Virus record (IMG/VR): IMGVR_UViG_3300008339_000473
Location: 1-24,062 of that record
Source of the DNA: a virus
Reading direction: 5' to 3' (one strand)
DNA: 24,062 bases
Shown: positions 7,422-15,224 of the stretch, in pieces
How positions within the stretch are numbered: the stretch's first letter is position 1
Layout: each line of letters starts with the position of its first letter
Notes under the pieces: generated by a model
Told to the model about the DNA's origin: nothing
The model's database searches: none
The model's input: the letters and a program-made list of their open reading frames with translations, nothing else
Made by a program: the position numbers and the translations under genes

Positions 7422-8867
7422 ATGGCCGACACCACGATCACAGGGCTGCCGAACGCCACGACCCCGCTGGACGGGACGGAGCGCGTTCCGATGGATCAGG
7501 CCGGCGTGACGGTGGACGCCAGCAGCCAGGCGATTGCCGACCTGGCGGGCGCTGCGATCACGTCTGCGGTAGCTGCGCACGCGGCGGCTGGCGATCCTCA
7601 CCCGCAATACCTGACCGCAGCTGAGGGCAATGCCGCCTATGCGACGGCTGCCCAGGGCACCGACTCGCGGGAGTGGACAGCGGAGACGGTGAGCCAGGCC
7701 GAGGCCGAGGCAGGAACAGCCACCACGCGCCGGGCGTGGACCGCTCAGCGCGTGTTCCAGGCGATCGCAGCCTGGTGGGCGGCCAGCTCGGCCAAGGCAA
7801 AGCTGGACGGGATTGAGGCCGGGGCTCAAGTCAACGTCGCCACTGACCTGAGCTACACCGCCAGCACGCGGCTGCTGGCCAGCAGCACCGGAGCTGATGC
7901 CACGTTGCCGTTGTTCACCAGCGCGAACGCGGGCCTAGTGCCAGCTTCTGGCGGCGGCACGACTAACTTTTTGCGGGCTGATGGGACGTTTGCGGCGCCG
8001 CCTGGCGGCACCCCCGGCGGCTCGACCACTGAGGTTCAGTACAACAACGCAGGCGCGTTTGCTGGCATCTCAACGCTGACCTACGACGGCACGACGCTGA
8101 CGTGCGCGGGTCGGATGCGGAACAGCTTCACCAGCATCGCCAGTACTCCGGCTAAAGCCTTCACCGGGACGTGGTTCACAGGCGGCAGTGCCACAACGAC
8201 CAAGCCCCACCTCCTGATTGAGCCTGCGGGCACCACGTCTACGGCGTGGAGCACCAGTGGCACCGGCCTGGGCGTCAATGCGGCGAGTGGGTTTGCGGGG
8301 AACCTGCTGGACTTGCAAGTGGCGGGGGTTAGCCGATTTAGAGCGGCCGCCACAGGCGCTGTAAGCGTTTCCGGTAGTGAGAACGCCTTCTTAGGCCTGA
8401 GCATTGTAAACTCGTCGTCTGCGTCTACCGCTAGCGCAGGCTTTGCAGTCACCGGCAACAACACATCGTCACTCCTTGCCCGCACCTACAGCAGCGGTAA
8501 CACCGTGGCGGTTTGGGGTATCACATTAGCAAACTACAGCGGTCTGTTTAGTGACGGTGCCGATTCTAATGGCTTCCTCCTTGGAACCCTTACCAATAAG
8601 CCGATAGTCATTGGGACTAACACTGCCGAACGGCTGCGTATTGGAGGCGGCGGCGGGATAACCATTGCTGACGCCAACGACATTGCCGTGGGCACCAGCA
8701 CCGGCACCAAGATCGGCACCGCCACCACGCAGAAGCTGGGCTTTTACAACAAGGCTCCGGTGGTGCAGCCGGCGGCCGTGGCTGATGCGACGGATGCTGC
8801 CAGCGTCATCACCCAACTCAACCTGCTGCTGTCCCGGATGCGGGATCTCGGCCTCATCTCTACTTGA
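7422..8867 (+). CDS. Fibre protein (head or tail appendage)
   Basis: The 481-residue protein is a phage fibre. It opens with TTITGLPNATTPLDGTERVPMDQ, an anchor motif common at fibre N-termini. Then come an Ala-rich helical shaft with GDPHPQYLTAAEG, the repeat motif DGIEAGAQVN, the segment TTNFLRADGTFAAPPGG, and a Ser/Thr/Gly-rich distal part. It ends with GTATTQKLGFYNKAPVVQPA and a short helical C-terminus that probably trimerises. Such trimeric fibres mediate adsorption or decorate heads. It lies between the head-tail joiner and the tail terminator rather than after the tail tip gene. Its distal-coding half (about 8340-8700) drops to roughly 50% GC, well below its neighbours, suggesting exchange of the receptor-binding part. 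(Anchor motif shown in pieces: TTITGLPNATTPLDG, then TERVPMDQ.). Confidence 0.8.
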   Translation: MADTTITGLPNATTPLDGTERVPMDQAGVTVDASSQAIADLAGAAITSAVAAHAAAGDPHPQYLTAAEGNAAYATAAQGTDSREWTAETVSQAEAEAGTATTRRAWTAQRVFQAIAAWWAASSAKAKLDGIEAGAQVNVATDLSYTASTRLLASSTGADATLPLFTSANAGLVPASGGGTTNFLRADGTFAAPPGGTPGGSTTEVQYNNAGAFAGISTLTYDGTTLTCAGRMRNSFTSIASTPAKAFTGTWFTGGSATTTKPHLLIEPAGTTSTAWSTSGTGLGVNAASGFAGNLLDLQVAGVSRFRAAATGAVSVSGSENAFLGLSIVNSSSASTASAGFAVTGNNTSSLLARTYSSGNTVAVWGITLANYSGLFSDGADSNGFLLGTLTNKPIVIGTNTAERLRIGGGGGITIADANDIAVGTSTGTKIGTATTQKLGFYNKAPVVQPAAVADATDAASVITQLNLLLSRMRDLGLIST

Positions 8868-8872
8868 CCGCC

Positions 8873-9259
8873 ATGACCCTCACCATCACCCTCGACCACC
8901 CCCGCTTCATCGACGGCTTCATCGAGGCCGCCAACCGCAACGGCACCACCGCCGAAGCCCTCGCCCTGGAGCTACTGGAGGCGCAAGGCAAAAGCTACGC
9001 CGACCTCTTCAAAGTAGGCGTCATCACCTCTGCCGCCTTCATCGCTCGCTTCACCCCAGCTGAGTACTCGGGCATCCTCGCCGCTGCCGAGACCGATGCC
9101 ACTGTCGCCGGCCTGCTGGCAACGCTGCTGGCTGAGCCTGTGGTCAACTTCGACGATCCGCGCCTGGAGCCGGGGCTGCAGCAGCTGGTGGACGCTGAGC
9201 TGCTGGAAGCTGACCGTGTTGCGGCGTTGCTGAGCTACGAGCGGCCGGTGGCCCCATGA
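8873..9259 (+). CDS. Small fibre-associated protein
   Basis: A 128-residue acidic, helical protein begins MTLTITLDHPRFIDGFIEAA. It contains VGVITSAAFIARFTPAEYSG and a C-terminal run about binding pairs of short helices (FDDPRLEPGLQQLVDAELL). Genes with this ITSAAFxxRFTPAEY pattern often follow phage fibre genes and may act as fibre partner or assembly factor; that role is inference. The ATG at 8873 is chosen over an in-frame TTG at 8864, which overlaps the preceding stop. Its 3' end overlaps the next gene by 4 nt. Confidence 0.7.
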   Translation: MTLTITLDHPRFIDGFIEAANRNGTTAEALALELLEAQGKSYADLFKVGVITSAAFIARFTPAEYSGILAAAETDATVAGLLATLLAEPVVNFDDPRLEPGLQQLVDAELLEADRVAALLSYERPVAP

Positions 9260-9687
9260 CCGACATCAAGCGCGAGCGAATCCTGGCGGCGGTGGCAACG
9301 GCCCTGGCCAGCACCACGGGCGTGAGCGGCCGGGTCTATCGCAGCCGCGTGGAGGCCTTCGCCCGCAATGAAGCGCCGGCCATCGTGATCGAGCCCGGGA
9401 ACGACGTTCCCGCGTCAGAGCCCATCAGCACGTGTCGAATCGACTGGCGCCTCGACGTGCTGGTGCAGATCCACACGCGGGGGGCGATCCCTGACCAGCT
9501 GGCGGCGCCGATCGTGGCCAGCGTCCACAGCCTGCTGATGGCGGATCAGACGCTGGGGGGCCTGGCCCTCGACGTGTGGCCAGGGACGGTGCAGCACCAG
9601 CGGGAGCAGGCGGACGCCGCGGCCGGCTGGGTCACGTGCCCCTATTCGGTCCGCTACCGGACCTCTACCACTGACCTAACGAGCTGA
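9256..9687 (+). CDS. Tail terminator/completion protein, lambda gpU-like
   Basis: The 143-residue protein matches the minor tail U pattern: a first helix KRERILAAVATALAS, strands with VYRSRVEAFARNEAPAIVIE, a central strand CRIDWRLDVLVQIHTRG, a helix with SVHSLLMADQTL, and a closing strand TCPYSVRYRT. In lambda, gpU caps the tail tube as a hexamer when the correct length is reached and then contacts the head connector. It overlaps the upstream gene (ATGA). Two further adhesin-like genes separate it from the tail tube, unlike lambda, where U is immediately followed by V. Confidence 0.75.
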   Translation: MTDIKRERILAAVATALASTTGVSGRVYRSRVEAFARNEAPAIVIEPGNDVPASEPISTCRIDWRLDVLVQIHTRGAIPDQLAAPIVASVHSLLMADQTLGGLALDVWPGTVQHQREQADAAAGWVTCPYSVRYRTSTTDLTS

Positions 9688-9691
9688 GGCC

Positions 9692-10045
9692 ATGGCTATT
9701 TCACGCGGCAAACTGGCGGACATTCAGTACGTGGCGAGCTCGGCCGGCTCGATCTACGCGAACCCCGCCAGCACGAAAACATTCATCGCAGGCTTCACGC
9801 TGTTCAACGGCAACACCACCGCCGAGACGGTGAAGCTCTACAACGTGCCCGATTCTGTCGGCAGTTTGGGCACGGCTGGCGTGTCGAATCAGTTCCTCGA
9901 AATCAGCCTTGCCAGCCTGGAGACGTTTGTGTTTGAGGCCCCGGCCGATGGCATCGTTCTGAGCGACACGAACGATGCGATTTTTGCCACTACGACCACA
10001 GCCTCAAAAGTCACCGTGATGATCCACGGTACGAAGGACGTTTAA
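9692..10045 (+). CDS. Putative small virion structural protein
   Basis: A 117-residue beta-rich protein (LADIQYVASSAGSIYANPAS, FIAGFTLFNGNTTAETVKLY, VTVMIHGTKDV). The pattern of paired strands with N-T-T turns is common in small head- or tail-decorating proteins encoded next to phage adhesins. I recognise the style but cannot name the family. It starts 4 nt after the tail terminator and ends 2 nt before the adhesin gene, so it is probably expressed and assembled with them. Function is inferred from context. Confidence 0.6.
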   Translation: MAISRGKLADIQYVASSAGSIYANPASTKTFIAGFTLFNGNTTAETVKLYNVPDSVGSLGTAGVSNQFLEISLASLETFVFEAPADGIVLSDTNDAIFATTTTASKVTVMIHGTKDV

Positions 10046-10047
10046 TC

Positions 10048-10911
10048 ATGGCAGGAGTTCGCCGGACTGCGTTCAGAGAAGCCGCCTACGTGGCGCGCGG
10101 CCAAGGGCTGGTGCGGCTTAGCAACAGCCGCCCACAGAACCTGTTCGATGCTGATGCGTGGGACTACATCAGGCGGGTGGAAGCCGCAGACAACTACCCG
10201 CTGGAGGATCGGGTGCGGGTGCTGATTGATCTGTTCGTGCGTGGTTGCAAGGCTGACTCAACATGGACGCCGATAAAAGCATCCTGCCTGATGGTGGGCG
10301 CCAGGACGCTGGCCGGCGCCTTGACGCCCCTGGTCGGCAGCGCGCCAACCAACAACAATTTCGTGGCCGGTGACTACAGCAGGACAACGGGACTGCTAGG
10401 CAACGGCAGCAGCAAGTACCTGAACACCAACCGCAACAACAACGCAGACCCGCAGAACAGCTGCCATGTTGCGGTGTATGCCACGTCAGTTGGGGCTACA
10501 ACCGCAACCAACAAAATCATGCTGGGTGGGCAGATTGGCGGCACCAACGAGAAGCTGATCATCGCAGGGACCAGCGTCAACAGCGGCAACGCTTCATTCA
10601 GGTGCCAAACGACTGGGACCATCGTTTCCGCTGGCGCTGCCCGTTTCGCGCCGGGCCTGATTGGCGCTTCGCGTGCAAGTTCTTCTCAGGTAACATTACA
10701 CAACTCTGGAGGAAGTACGACCGTATCCTCAACATCAACCGCGCCATCAAGCGGCAACCTGGGCGTGTTCGCCTCGTTCAATGGAACGGCCGGCCAAGAC
10801 TTCGACGATTCTCGCCTAGCGTTCTATTCGGTGGGGGAGGCGGTTGATCTGCTGCTGCTGAACCGGCGCCTATTTGCGCTGACCCAAGCGCTGCCCCGGG
10901 TGATCGCATAG
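10048..10911 (+). CDS. Adhesin-like protein with a lectin/LamG-like region
   Basis: The N-terminal ~75 residues are helical and charged (FREAAYVARGQG, YIRRVEAADNYPLEDRVRVL) and may attach to the particle. From about residue 85 the protein has the phage jelly-roll adhesin pattern: GALTPLVGSAPT, GDYSRTTGLLGNGSSKYLN, asparagine-rich turns, VYATSV strands, LIGASRASSSQVTLHNSG, and the ending RLAFYSVGEAVDLLLLNRRL. Such concanavalin/LamG-like domains bind surface glycans. It is the second adhesin-type gene inside the head-tail joining block. Base composition is lower in GC than the flanking tail genes. Confidence 0.65.
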   Translation: MAGVRRTAFREAAYVARGQGLVRLSNSRPQNLFDADAWDYIRRVEAADNYPLEDRVRVLIDLFVRGCKADSTWTPIKASCLMVGARTLAGALTPLVGSAPTNNNFVAGDYSRTTGLLGNGSSKYLNTNRNNNADPQNSCHVAVYATSVGATTATNKIMLGGQIGGTNEKLIIAGTSVNSGNASFRCQTTGTIVSAGAARFAPGLIGASRASSSQVTLHNSGGSTTVSSTSTAPSSGNLGVFASFNGTAGQDFDDSRLAFYSVGEAVDLLLLNRRLFALTQALPRVIA

Positions 10912-10930
10912 CAACGGCTGCCAGCCCCGG

Positions 10931-10936
10931 TAGCAT
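10931..10936 (+). promoter_or_regulatory. Promoter-like -10 element (TAGCAT) before the tail-tube block
   Basis: CCGG-TAGCAT-GG, the same context as the element at 4589, lies in the 50-nt gap after the adhesin gene and 25 nt before the GTG at 10962. It would add transcription of the small leader gene, the tail tube and the chaperones. No clear -35 box. Confidence 0.45.
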
Positions 10937-10961
10937 GGGGCCAGTTCTACGCCTACGCAGC

Positions 10962-11123
10962 GTGAGCAAGGCCACCCCCAAGCCGCTGCCACCCCGGCCC
11001 AGGACCGGCGGCAGCTACGTGCTCGACCCCAAGGCCTGGGCCTGGGTGCCTGCTCAGGCCGCTGCAGAACCGGCTGCCCCTACCCTCTCCCCTGAGGTGC
11101 TGACCAATGCCGACGACGTTTAA
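10962..11123 (+). CDS. Small proline/alanine-rich protein ahead of the tail tube
   Basis: The 53-residue frame from GTG 10962 reads SKATPKPLPPRPRTGG, then YVLDPKAWAWVP, then an Ala/Pro/Glu region. An upstream in-frame ATG at 10935 overlaps the promoter-like hexamer and is less likely. Its 3' end overlaps the tail-tube start by 17 nt, so it may act as a coupling leader; the ribosome site for the tube (GAGGTG) lies within it. The low-complexity sequence gives no function. That it is translated is supported by its reading frame, its overlap with the next gene and the promoter spacing, but not proven. Confidence 0.5.
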   Translation: MSKATPKPLPPRPRTGGSYVLDPKAWAWVPAQAAAEPAAPTLSPEVLTNADDV

Positions 11124-12045
11124 CCGGCTGGTGCTGGCCAAGGCTGAAAGCACCTACGGCACCCCGGAGACCTTGACGGGTTCCGACGTGGTGCGGATCG
11201 GAAATGATCTGCAGCTGTCACCGCTGCAGATGGAGCTGATCGACAGGGATCTGCTCTACCCCTACGCCGGCAACCGGCCGCGGACGGTGAGCCAGAAGCT
11301 GGCGGCGGTGTCGTTCAGCTTCGAGCTGACTGGCAGCGGTGCGGCTGGGACTGCGCCCAAGACCGGGCTTTTCTTCCGAGCCGCGGGTTACGGCGAGACC
11401 ATCGTGGCGTCGACCTCTGTCACCTACGAGCCGATCGGGACCGGGTTCGAGGGCCTGACACTCAACGTCCACCACGGCGGCAAGCGGCACATCCTCTCAG
11501 GTGTCCGCGGGGAGCTGTCAATCGAGCTGAAAACGGGCGAGATCCCGGTGGGCAAGTTCGACGGCATGGGGTTCTACACCGCGCCCACGGACACGGCCAA
11601 CCCTTCGCTCACTTTTGCCGATCAGGCTGATCCCCTGGTGGTGAACGCCGACAACACCACCCCGGTGTCGGTGTTCAGCTACAGCGCGTGCATGGAGTCG
11701 TTCAGCCTCAAGGCTGGCCGGTCTCCCAAGCTGCACCAGCGGGCGGGCTGCACGAAGCAAATCAGGATTGATACCGAGAGGAAACCCGAGGGCGAAGTCG
11801 TAATCGAGTCGCCTACAATTGCGCAGAAGAATTATTTCAGCGCCGCGACTGCTCAGACCCTGGGCGCCATCAGCTGGACTCACGGTGCCACCGCCGGCAA
11901 CATCGTGGCGTTCAGCGCCAGCAGCAACAGCCTGGGGGATCCTGAGTACGACGACGGCGATGGCGTGGAGCTGCTGAAACTGCCGTTCATGCCGATCCCC
12001 ACGGCTGGTGACGGCTATGACGACCATTCCTTCACCTTCACCTGA
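11107..12045 (+). CDS. Major tail tube protein
   Basis: A 312-residue protein with the tail-tube look: TFNRLVLAKAESTYGTPETL at the start, the LIDRDLLYPYAGNRP segment, then long alternating strands (VSFSFELTGSG, LSGVRGELSIELKTGEIP, ALEFxFTG-like GKFDGMGFYTAP), and a C-terminal Gly/Asp-rich section ending DDHSFTFT. Tail tube proteins stack as hexameric rings around the tape measure and conduct the DNA. Identity is supported by its position immediately before a frameshifting G/G-T pair and the tape measure. Ribosome site GAGGTG lies about 8 nt before ATG 11107. The stop overlaps the next ATG by 1 nt. Confidence 0.82.
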   Translation: MPTTFNRLVLAKAESTYGTPETLTGSDVVRIGNDLQLSPLQMELIDRDLLYPYAGNRPRTVSQKLAAVSFSFELTGSGAAGTAPKTGLFFRAAGYGETIVASTSVTYEPIGTGFEGLTLNVHHGGKRHILSGVRGELSIELKTGEIPVGKFDGMGFYTAPTDTANPSLTFADQADPLVVNADNTTPVSVFSYSACMESFSLKAGRSPKLHQRAGCTKQIRIDTERKPEGEVVIESPTIAQKNYFSAATAQTLGAISWTHGATAGNIVAFSASSNSLGDPEYDDGDGVELLKLPFMPIPTAGDGYDDHSFTFT

Positions 12046-12434
12046 TGGCGTTCGTTCTAGACCTCTCTGATTCCTACTCCTGGCCGGTAACGGTCAAGGT
12101 TCCCCAAGACGGCGGCCGGTTCCGGTCCTATGCCTTCGACGTGGAGTTTCTGCGCGTGTCGCAGGAGCGCCGCGAAGAACTGGGCCGCCAGCTGGCCGCA
12201 CAGCAGAACCGGGTCGAGGCCGGCGACTTTGAGGGCGAGCTGTTGACACCCCGCAGCATCGCCCAGGAGCTGGTGGTCGGCTGGTCCGGCATCCTCACCA
12301 GCGAAGGCAAGGGCGCCGAGGAAGTGCCCTACAGCGAGGCCACAAAGGCGCAGCTGCTCAACGTGCCCGACGTGGCGGAAGCGATCCTGCAGGCCTGGCA
12401 GGCCAGCATCCCCGGGGCGAAGGCAAAAAACTAA
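12045..12434 (+). CDS. Tail assembly chaperone, gpG-like (zero-frame product)
   Basis: The 129-residue acidic, helical protein (FDVEFLRVSQERREELGRQL, IAQELVVGWSGILTSEG, VADVAEAILQAW-like helix) sits between the tail tube and tape measure genes, the slot of lambda gpG. gpG coats the tape measure before tube polymerisation. The gene ends in codons GCA AAA AAC TAA, which place a slippery A AAA AAC directly before the stop. Most ribosomes should therefore make this short form and a few the longer G-T form. Sequence similarity to lambda G is not needed for the call; position plus the frameshift architecture carry it. Confidence 0.85.
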   Translation: MAFVLDLSDSYSWPVTVKVPQDGGRFRSYAFDVEFLRVSQERREELGRQLAAQQNRVEAGDFEGELLTPRSIAQELVVGWSGILTSEGKGAEEVPYSEATKAQLLNVPDVAEAILQAWQASIPGAKAKN

Positions 12435-12470
12435 CCGGGGCCGTCGACTATTGGTTTACCGGCGGCGGCC
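12425..12470 (+). promoter_or_regulatory. Programmed -1 ribosomal frameshift signal (slippery site plus stem)
   Basis: The heptamer A AAA AAC (12425-12431) is in the correct zero-frame phase (xxA AAA AAC) and the zero-frame stop TAA follows immediately. After a 7-nt spacer, GGCCGTCG (12439-12446) can pair with CGGCGGCC (12463-12470): seven Watson-Crick pairs and one T-G wobble, with a 16-nt loop. The -1 frame is open from here to 12802. Both elements match the standard layout of -1 frameshift signals, and G/G-T frameshifting is widely conserved in long-tailed phages. Confidence 0.9.
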
Positions 12471-12802
12471 AGCCAGATCCGCAGATGATCCAGGACGCGA
12501 AGGCGTTCGGGATGGAGCTCCCACCGGAGAAGCTGCGGGTGCGCGACTATGCGGTGTGGCCTGAGAACCTGCAGGTGGTCGAGCTGTTCCTGCGCTGCGC
12601 AACGCAGTGGCGGATGGGTGAGCCGTCAGCCGTGGCGCCGGCTGGCGTGTCCGGCCTGGACTATTCGGCGGTTCTGAGCCTCGCTAGCCTGTATCTGCCT
12701 GCTGAGGCTCAGATGCGCGAGATCCTCGAGGAAGTGCAGACGATGGAACGGCGGGCGCTGGAGCTGATCTATGAAGCCGCAGAGCGGCAGAGGGCGAGCT
12801 GA
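12431..12802 (+). CDS. T extension of the G-T tail chaperone (reached by -1 frameshift)
   Basis: This -1-frame segment has no well-placed start of its own; the first ATG is at 12485. Read from the slippery site it continues as LTGAVDYWFTGGGQPDPQ and then a helical domain (AKAFGMELPPEKLRVRDYAV, VELFLRCATQWRMGEPSA, EVQTMERRALELIYEAAE). The predicted G-T fusion is about 252 residues (129 + 123). In lambda the T part recruits tail tube subunits while the G part binds the tape measure. The 3' stop overlaps the tape measure start (TGATG). The open frame upstream of ATG 12485, back to the slippery site, is strong evidence that the fusion is the real product. Confidence 0.87.
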   Translation, partial: LTGAVDYWFTGGGQPDPQMIQDAKAFGMELPPEKLRVRDYAVWPENLQVVELFLRCATQWRMGEPSAVAPAGVSGLDYSAVLSLASLYLPAEAQMREILEEVQTMERRALELIYEAAERQRAS

Positions 12803-14763
12803 TGGCCACCACCCTCTCCGCACTGCTGAACATCCGCGCGAACGTCCAGGGCGAGGGCGCCGTGGCTGGCTTGGGTAAAGCCATCGGTGGGATCCAGAGC
12901 AAAGCCGCGGCAGCCAGCGGCGGGCTTAAGGCGCTCACCAGCGCGGCCGGCATGGGTGGCCTGGGTGGTGCGTTCAGCACCCTTGCCCCTTTGCTGTCTG
13001 GCGCTGGGCTGATCGCCATGGGGCAGGGAGCCGTCAACGCCGCCGACAACATGAACGACCTGGCCCAGAAAACCGGGGCCAGTGTCGAGACCCTCAGCAA
13101 GCTGCAGCAGGCCGCCAACGCAGGCGGAACCAACATCGACGCAGTAGGGAAGGCCCTGATCAAGCTGAACCGCGGCCTGGGTCAGCTGGCAACCGAGGGC
13201 AAGGGGCCGGCGGCCGATGGCCTGCGCGCGCTTGGCATCAGCGCGAAGGATGCCAGAGGCAACATGCTGAGCGCTGACGAGATCATGCTGCGCGTTGCCG
13301 ACAAGTTCAAGGCCATGCCAGATGGCGCGGCCAAGACTGCTGCGGCGATGGATCTATTCGGCAAGGCTGGCGCCGACATGATCCCGCTGCTGAATGGTGG
13401 CCGGGCATCAATCGAGAGCCTAACCGCGACGATGACGACGAAGTTCGCGAAGGGGGCCGACGCAGCGAACGACAAGATGGCAGAGCTGCAGGCCAAGCTG
13501 GCGGGCGTCGGGGCCAAGCTGGGCGAGGCGCTGCTGCCGGCAATCACAGCGTTAACCGGGTTCGTTGTGGCATTGGTGGATGGGTTTGGGAAACTGCCCG
13601 AACCGCTCCAGCAGGCAATCGGGATACTGGGAATCCTGGCGATTGGCCTCGCCGCATTGGCCCCGATCATCATGTCGGTGGTGAGCTTGCTCGGCGGCCT
13701 GGCCGGCGCATTGCCCGCGGTGGCCGGTGCCCTGGGCGCCGTGGTGCCGGCCCTTACGGCAGTTGGCTCAGCAATCGGCGGATTCCTGGCCGCGGCCGGC
13801 GCGTTGATCTCCTGGCCGGTGCTGCTGGTGGCGGCCCTGGTGGCGGCGGCCGTGGCGATTTTCGTGTTCCGCGACAAGATCGCTGAGTTCTTCCAGGGGA
13901 TTGGCCAGCTGATTGCCGGCTGGGTCGAATCCCTGTGGGAGTGGGGCGAACCCATCCGGGCGTTCTGGATCGGGATCTGGGATGGCCTGGTGGAGCTGGC
14001 CGCCCCGGTGCTCGAGGCCCTGACAGAGGCCGTGGGTAATGCCTTCGCCACCATGCTGGAGCTGGCCTATCAGGTGTTCGTCGAGCCCTACGTGAAGCTG
14101 TGGGAGGGCCTGCAGGTGGTGGGCGGCCTGCTGATCAAGTCGCTACAGGACGCCTGGGGCGGGTTCTCCAAGTGGATCACCGGCATTTTCCAGGCGATCG
14201 GCGACACGTTCCGCCGGCTGTTCGTCGACCCGATCACGAAGGCTTTCACGTTCGTGGTCAACACCGGTAAGGCAGCCCTGCGCGGCCTGCTCCAGTGGGG
14301 GGCGAACGTGATCAACGGCATTATCCGCCTGATCAACAACCTGATCGACGGGATCAACCGGGTCCGCAGCGCCCTGGGAATGTCGACATTCGGCAAGCTC
14401 GGCGAGGTGAAGGTGCCCGCGTTCGCCCAGGGCGGCTACGTGACCGGGCCCACCCTGGGCCTGATCGGCGAGGCCGGCAGCGAGTACGTGGTGCCTGAGC
14501 GGAAGGCGGCAGCGTTCGCCTCCAACTACCTGGCCGGTGCCCGCGGCGCCGCTGCCATCCCCACGCGCGCCGGCAGCAGCAGCACGGCCGCGGCCGGCGG
14601 CCCTGTGACCGTCAATCTCACCACCGGCCCTGTGATGCAGCAGGCCGATGGAACCCGCGCCGTGGCCCTCGAGGAAGTCGAGCGCCTGGTGCGTCAGGGC
14701 GTTGCCGATACGGTGCGGCAGCTGCGCACGCCGGGCGGACGCTACGCCCTGGGGGTGCGCTGA
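12802..14763 (+). CDS. Tail tape measure protein
   Basis: The 653-residue protein starts with TLSALLNIRANVQGEGAVAG and Ala/Gly-rich helices. It has the typical DNMNDLAQKTGASVETLSKL...ANAGGTNIDAVGKALIKLNR pattern (pieces near residues 75-130) and the MDLFGKAGADMIPLLNGG motif (near 185). Strongly hydrophobic helices fill about 250-355 and are thought to help genome entry across the inner membrane. A Gly-rich C-terminal segment carries GLIGEAGSEYVVPERKAAAF. The tape measure sets tail length; at the usual ~0.15 nm per residue this suggests a tail near 100 nm. It overlaps its neighbours by 1 nt at each end. Confidence 0.95.
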   Translation: MATTLSALLNIRANVQGEGAVAGLGKAIGGIQSKAAAASGGLKALTSAAGMGGLGGAFSTLAPLLSGAGLIAMGQGAVNAADNMNDLAQKTGASVETLSKLQQAANAGGTNIDAVGKALIKLNRGLGQLATEGKGPAADGLRALGISAKDARGNMLSADEIMLRVADKFKAMPDGAAKTAAAMDLFGKAGADMIPLLNGGRASIESLTATMTTKFAKGADAANDKMAELQAKLAGVGAKLGEALLPAITALTGFVVALVDGFGKLPEPLQQAIGILGILAIGLAALAPIIMSVVSLLGGLAGALPAVAGALGAVVPALTAVGSAIGGFLAAAGALISWPVLLVAALVAAAVAIFVFRDKIAEFFQGIGQLIAGWVESLWEWGEPIRAFWIGIWDGLVELAAPVLEALTEAVGNAFATMLELAYQVFVEPYVKLWEGLQVVGGLLIKSLQDAWGGFSKWITGIFQAIGDTFRRLFVDPITKAFTFVVNTGKAALRGLLQWGANVINGIIRLINNLIDGINRVRSALGMSTFGKLGEVKVPAFAQGGYVTGPTLGLIGEAGSEYVVPERKAAAFASNYLAGARGAAAIPTRAGSSSTAAAGGPVTVNLTTGPVMQQADGTRAVALEEVERLVRQGVADTVRQLRTPGGRYALGVR

Positions 14764-15224
14764 TGGCACGCGGCCAATCCCAATTCCTGAGGCTCTACAG
14801 CGGCAGCACCACCTACGACCGCTGGCAGAACTACTACGCCAACGCCAGCGTGGTGCTCGACGGCGGCACGTGGAGCTTCCTCCCCTTCGACGCTGACGGC
14901 TACACCGAAGGTCAGACCGGCGACGAGGGCGGCGTGGCCATCACCCTCCCTGCCACCGCCACGGTGGTGCAGGAGGTGGAGCAGGCCCTCCGCAATGCCT
15001 GGCTGGCTGAGTTGAAAGTGTTCGAGTTCGACACGCTGGAGGGAAACGACGCCCCCCAGGCCGGACAGCCCCTGATCGCCAGCTATCTGGGCGAGGTGGT
15101 GGGGGCCGGCGGCAGCTTCGCCACCATCACGCTGGAGCTCGGCAGCAGCCTCAGCCCCATCGGCGCCCAGGTGCCGCCCAGAACCTTCACCACGCGCCTG
15201 GTGGGCGTGCCGTGCAAGCTATGA
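14763..15224 (+). CDS. Minor tail protein (distal tail / gpM-gpL-like)
   Basis: A 153-residue beta-rich protein follows the tape measure directly, in the place of lambda M/L-type distal tail proteins. It has FLRLYSGSTTYDRWQNYYA, a Trp/Phe strand (GTWSFLPFDADGYTEG), a helix VVQEVEQALRNAWLAELKV, and the C-terminal TFTTRLVGVPCKL. The ending resembles the spot where L-type proteins begin their cysteine cluster, but only one cysteine is present, so a full gpL is not supported. It probably forms the ring between tube and tip. Its stop overlaps the ATG of the tip protein (ATGA). Family assignment is tentative. Confidence 0.6.
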   Translation: MARGQSQFLRLYSGSTTYDRWQNYYANASVVLDGGTWSFLPFDADGYTEGQTGDEGGVAITLPATATVVQEVEQALRNAWLAELKVFEFDTLEGNDAPQAGQPLIASYLGEVVGAGGSFATITLELGSSLSPIGAQVPPRTFTTRLVGVPCKL

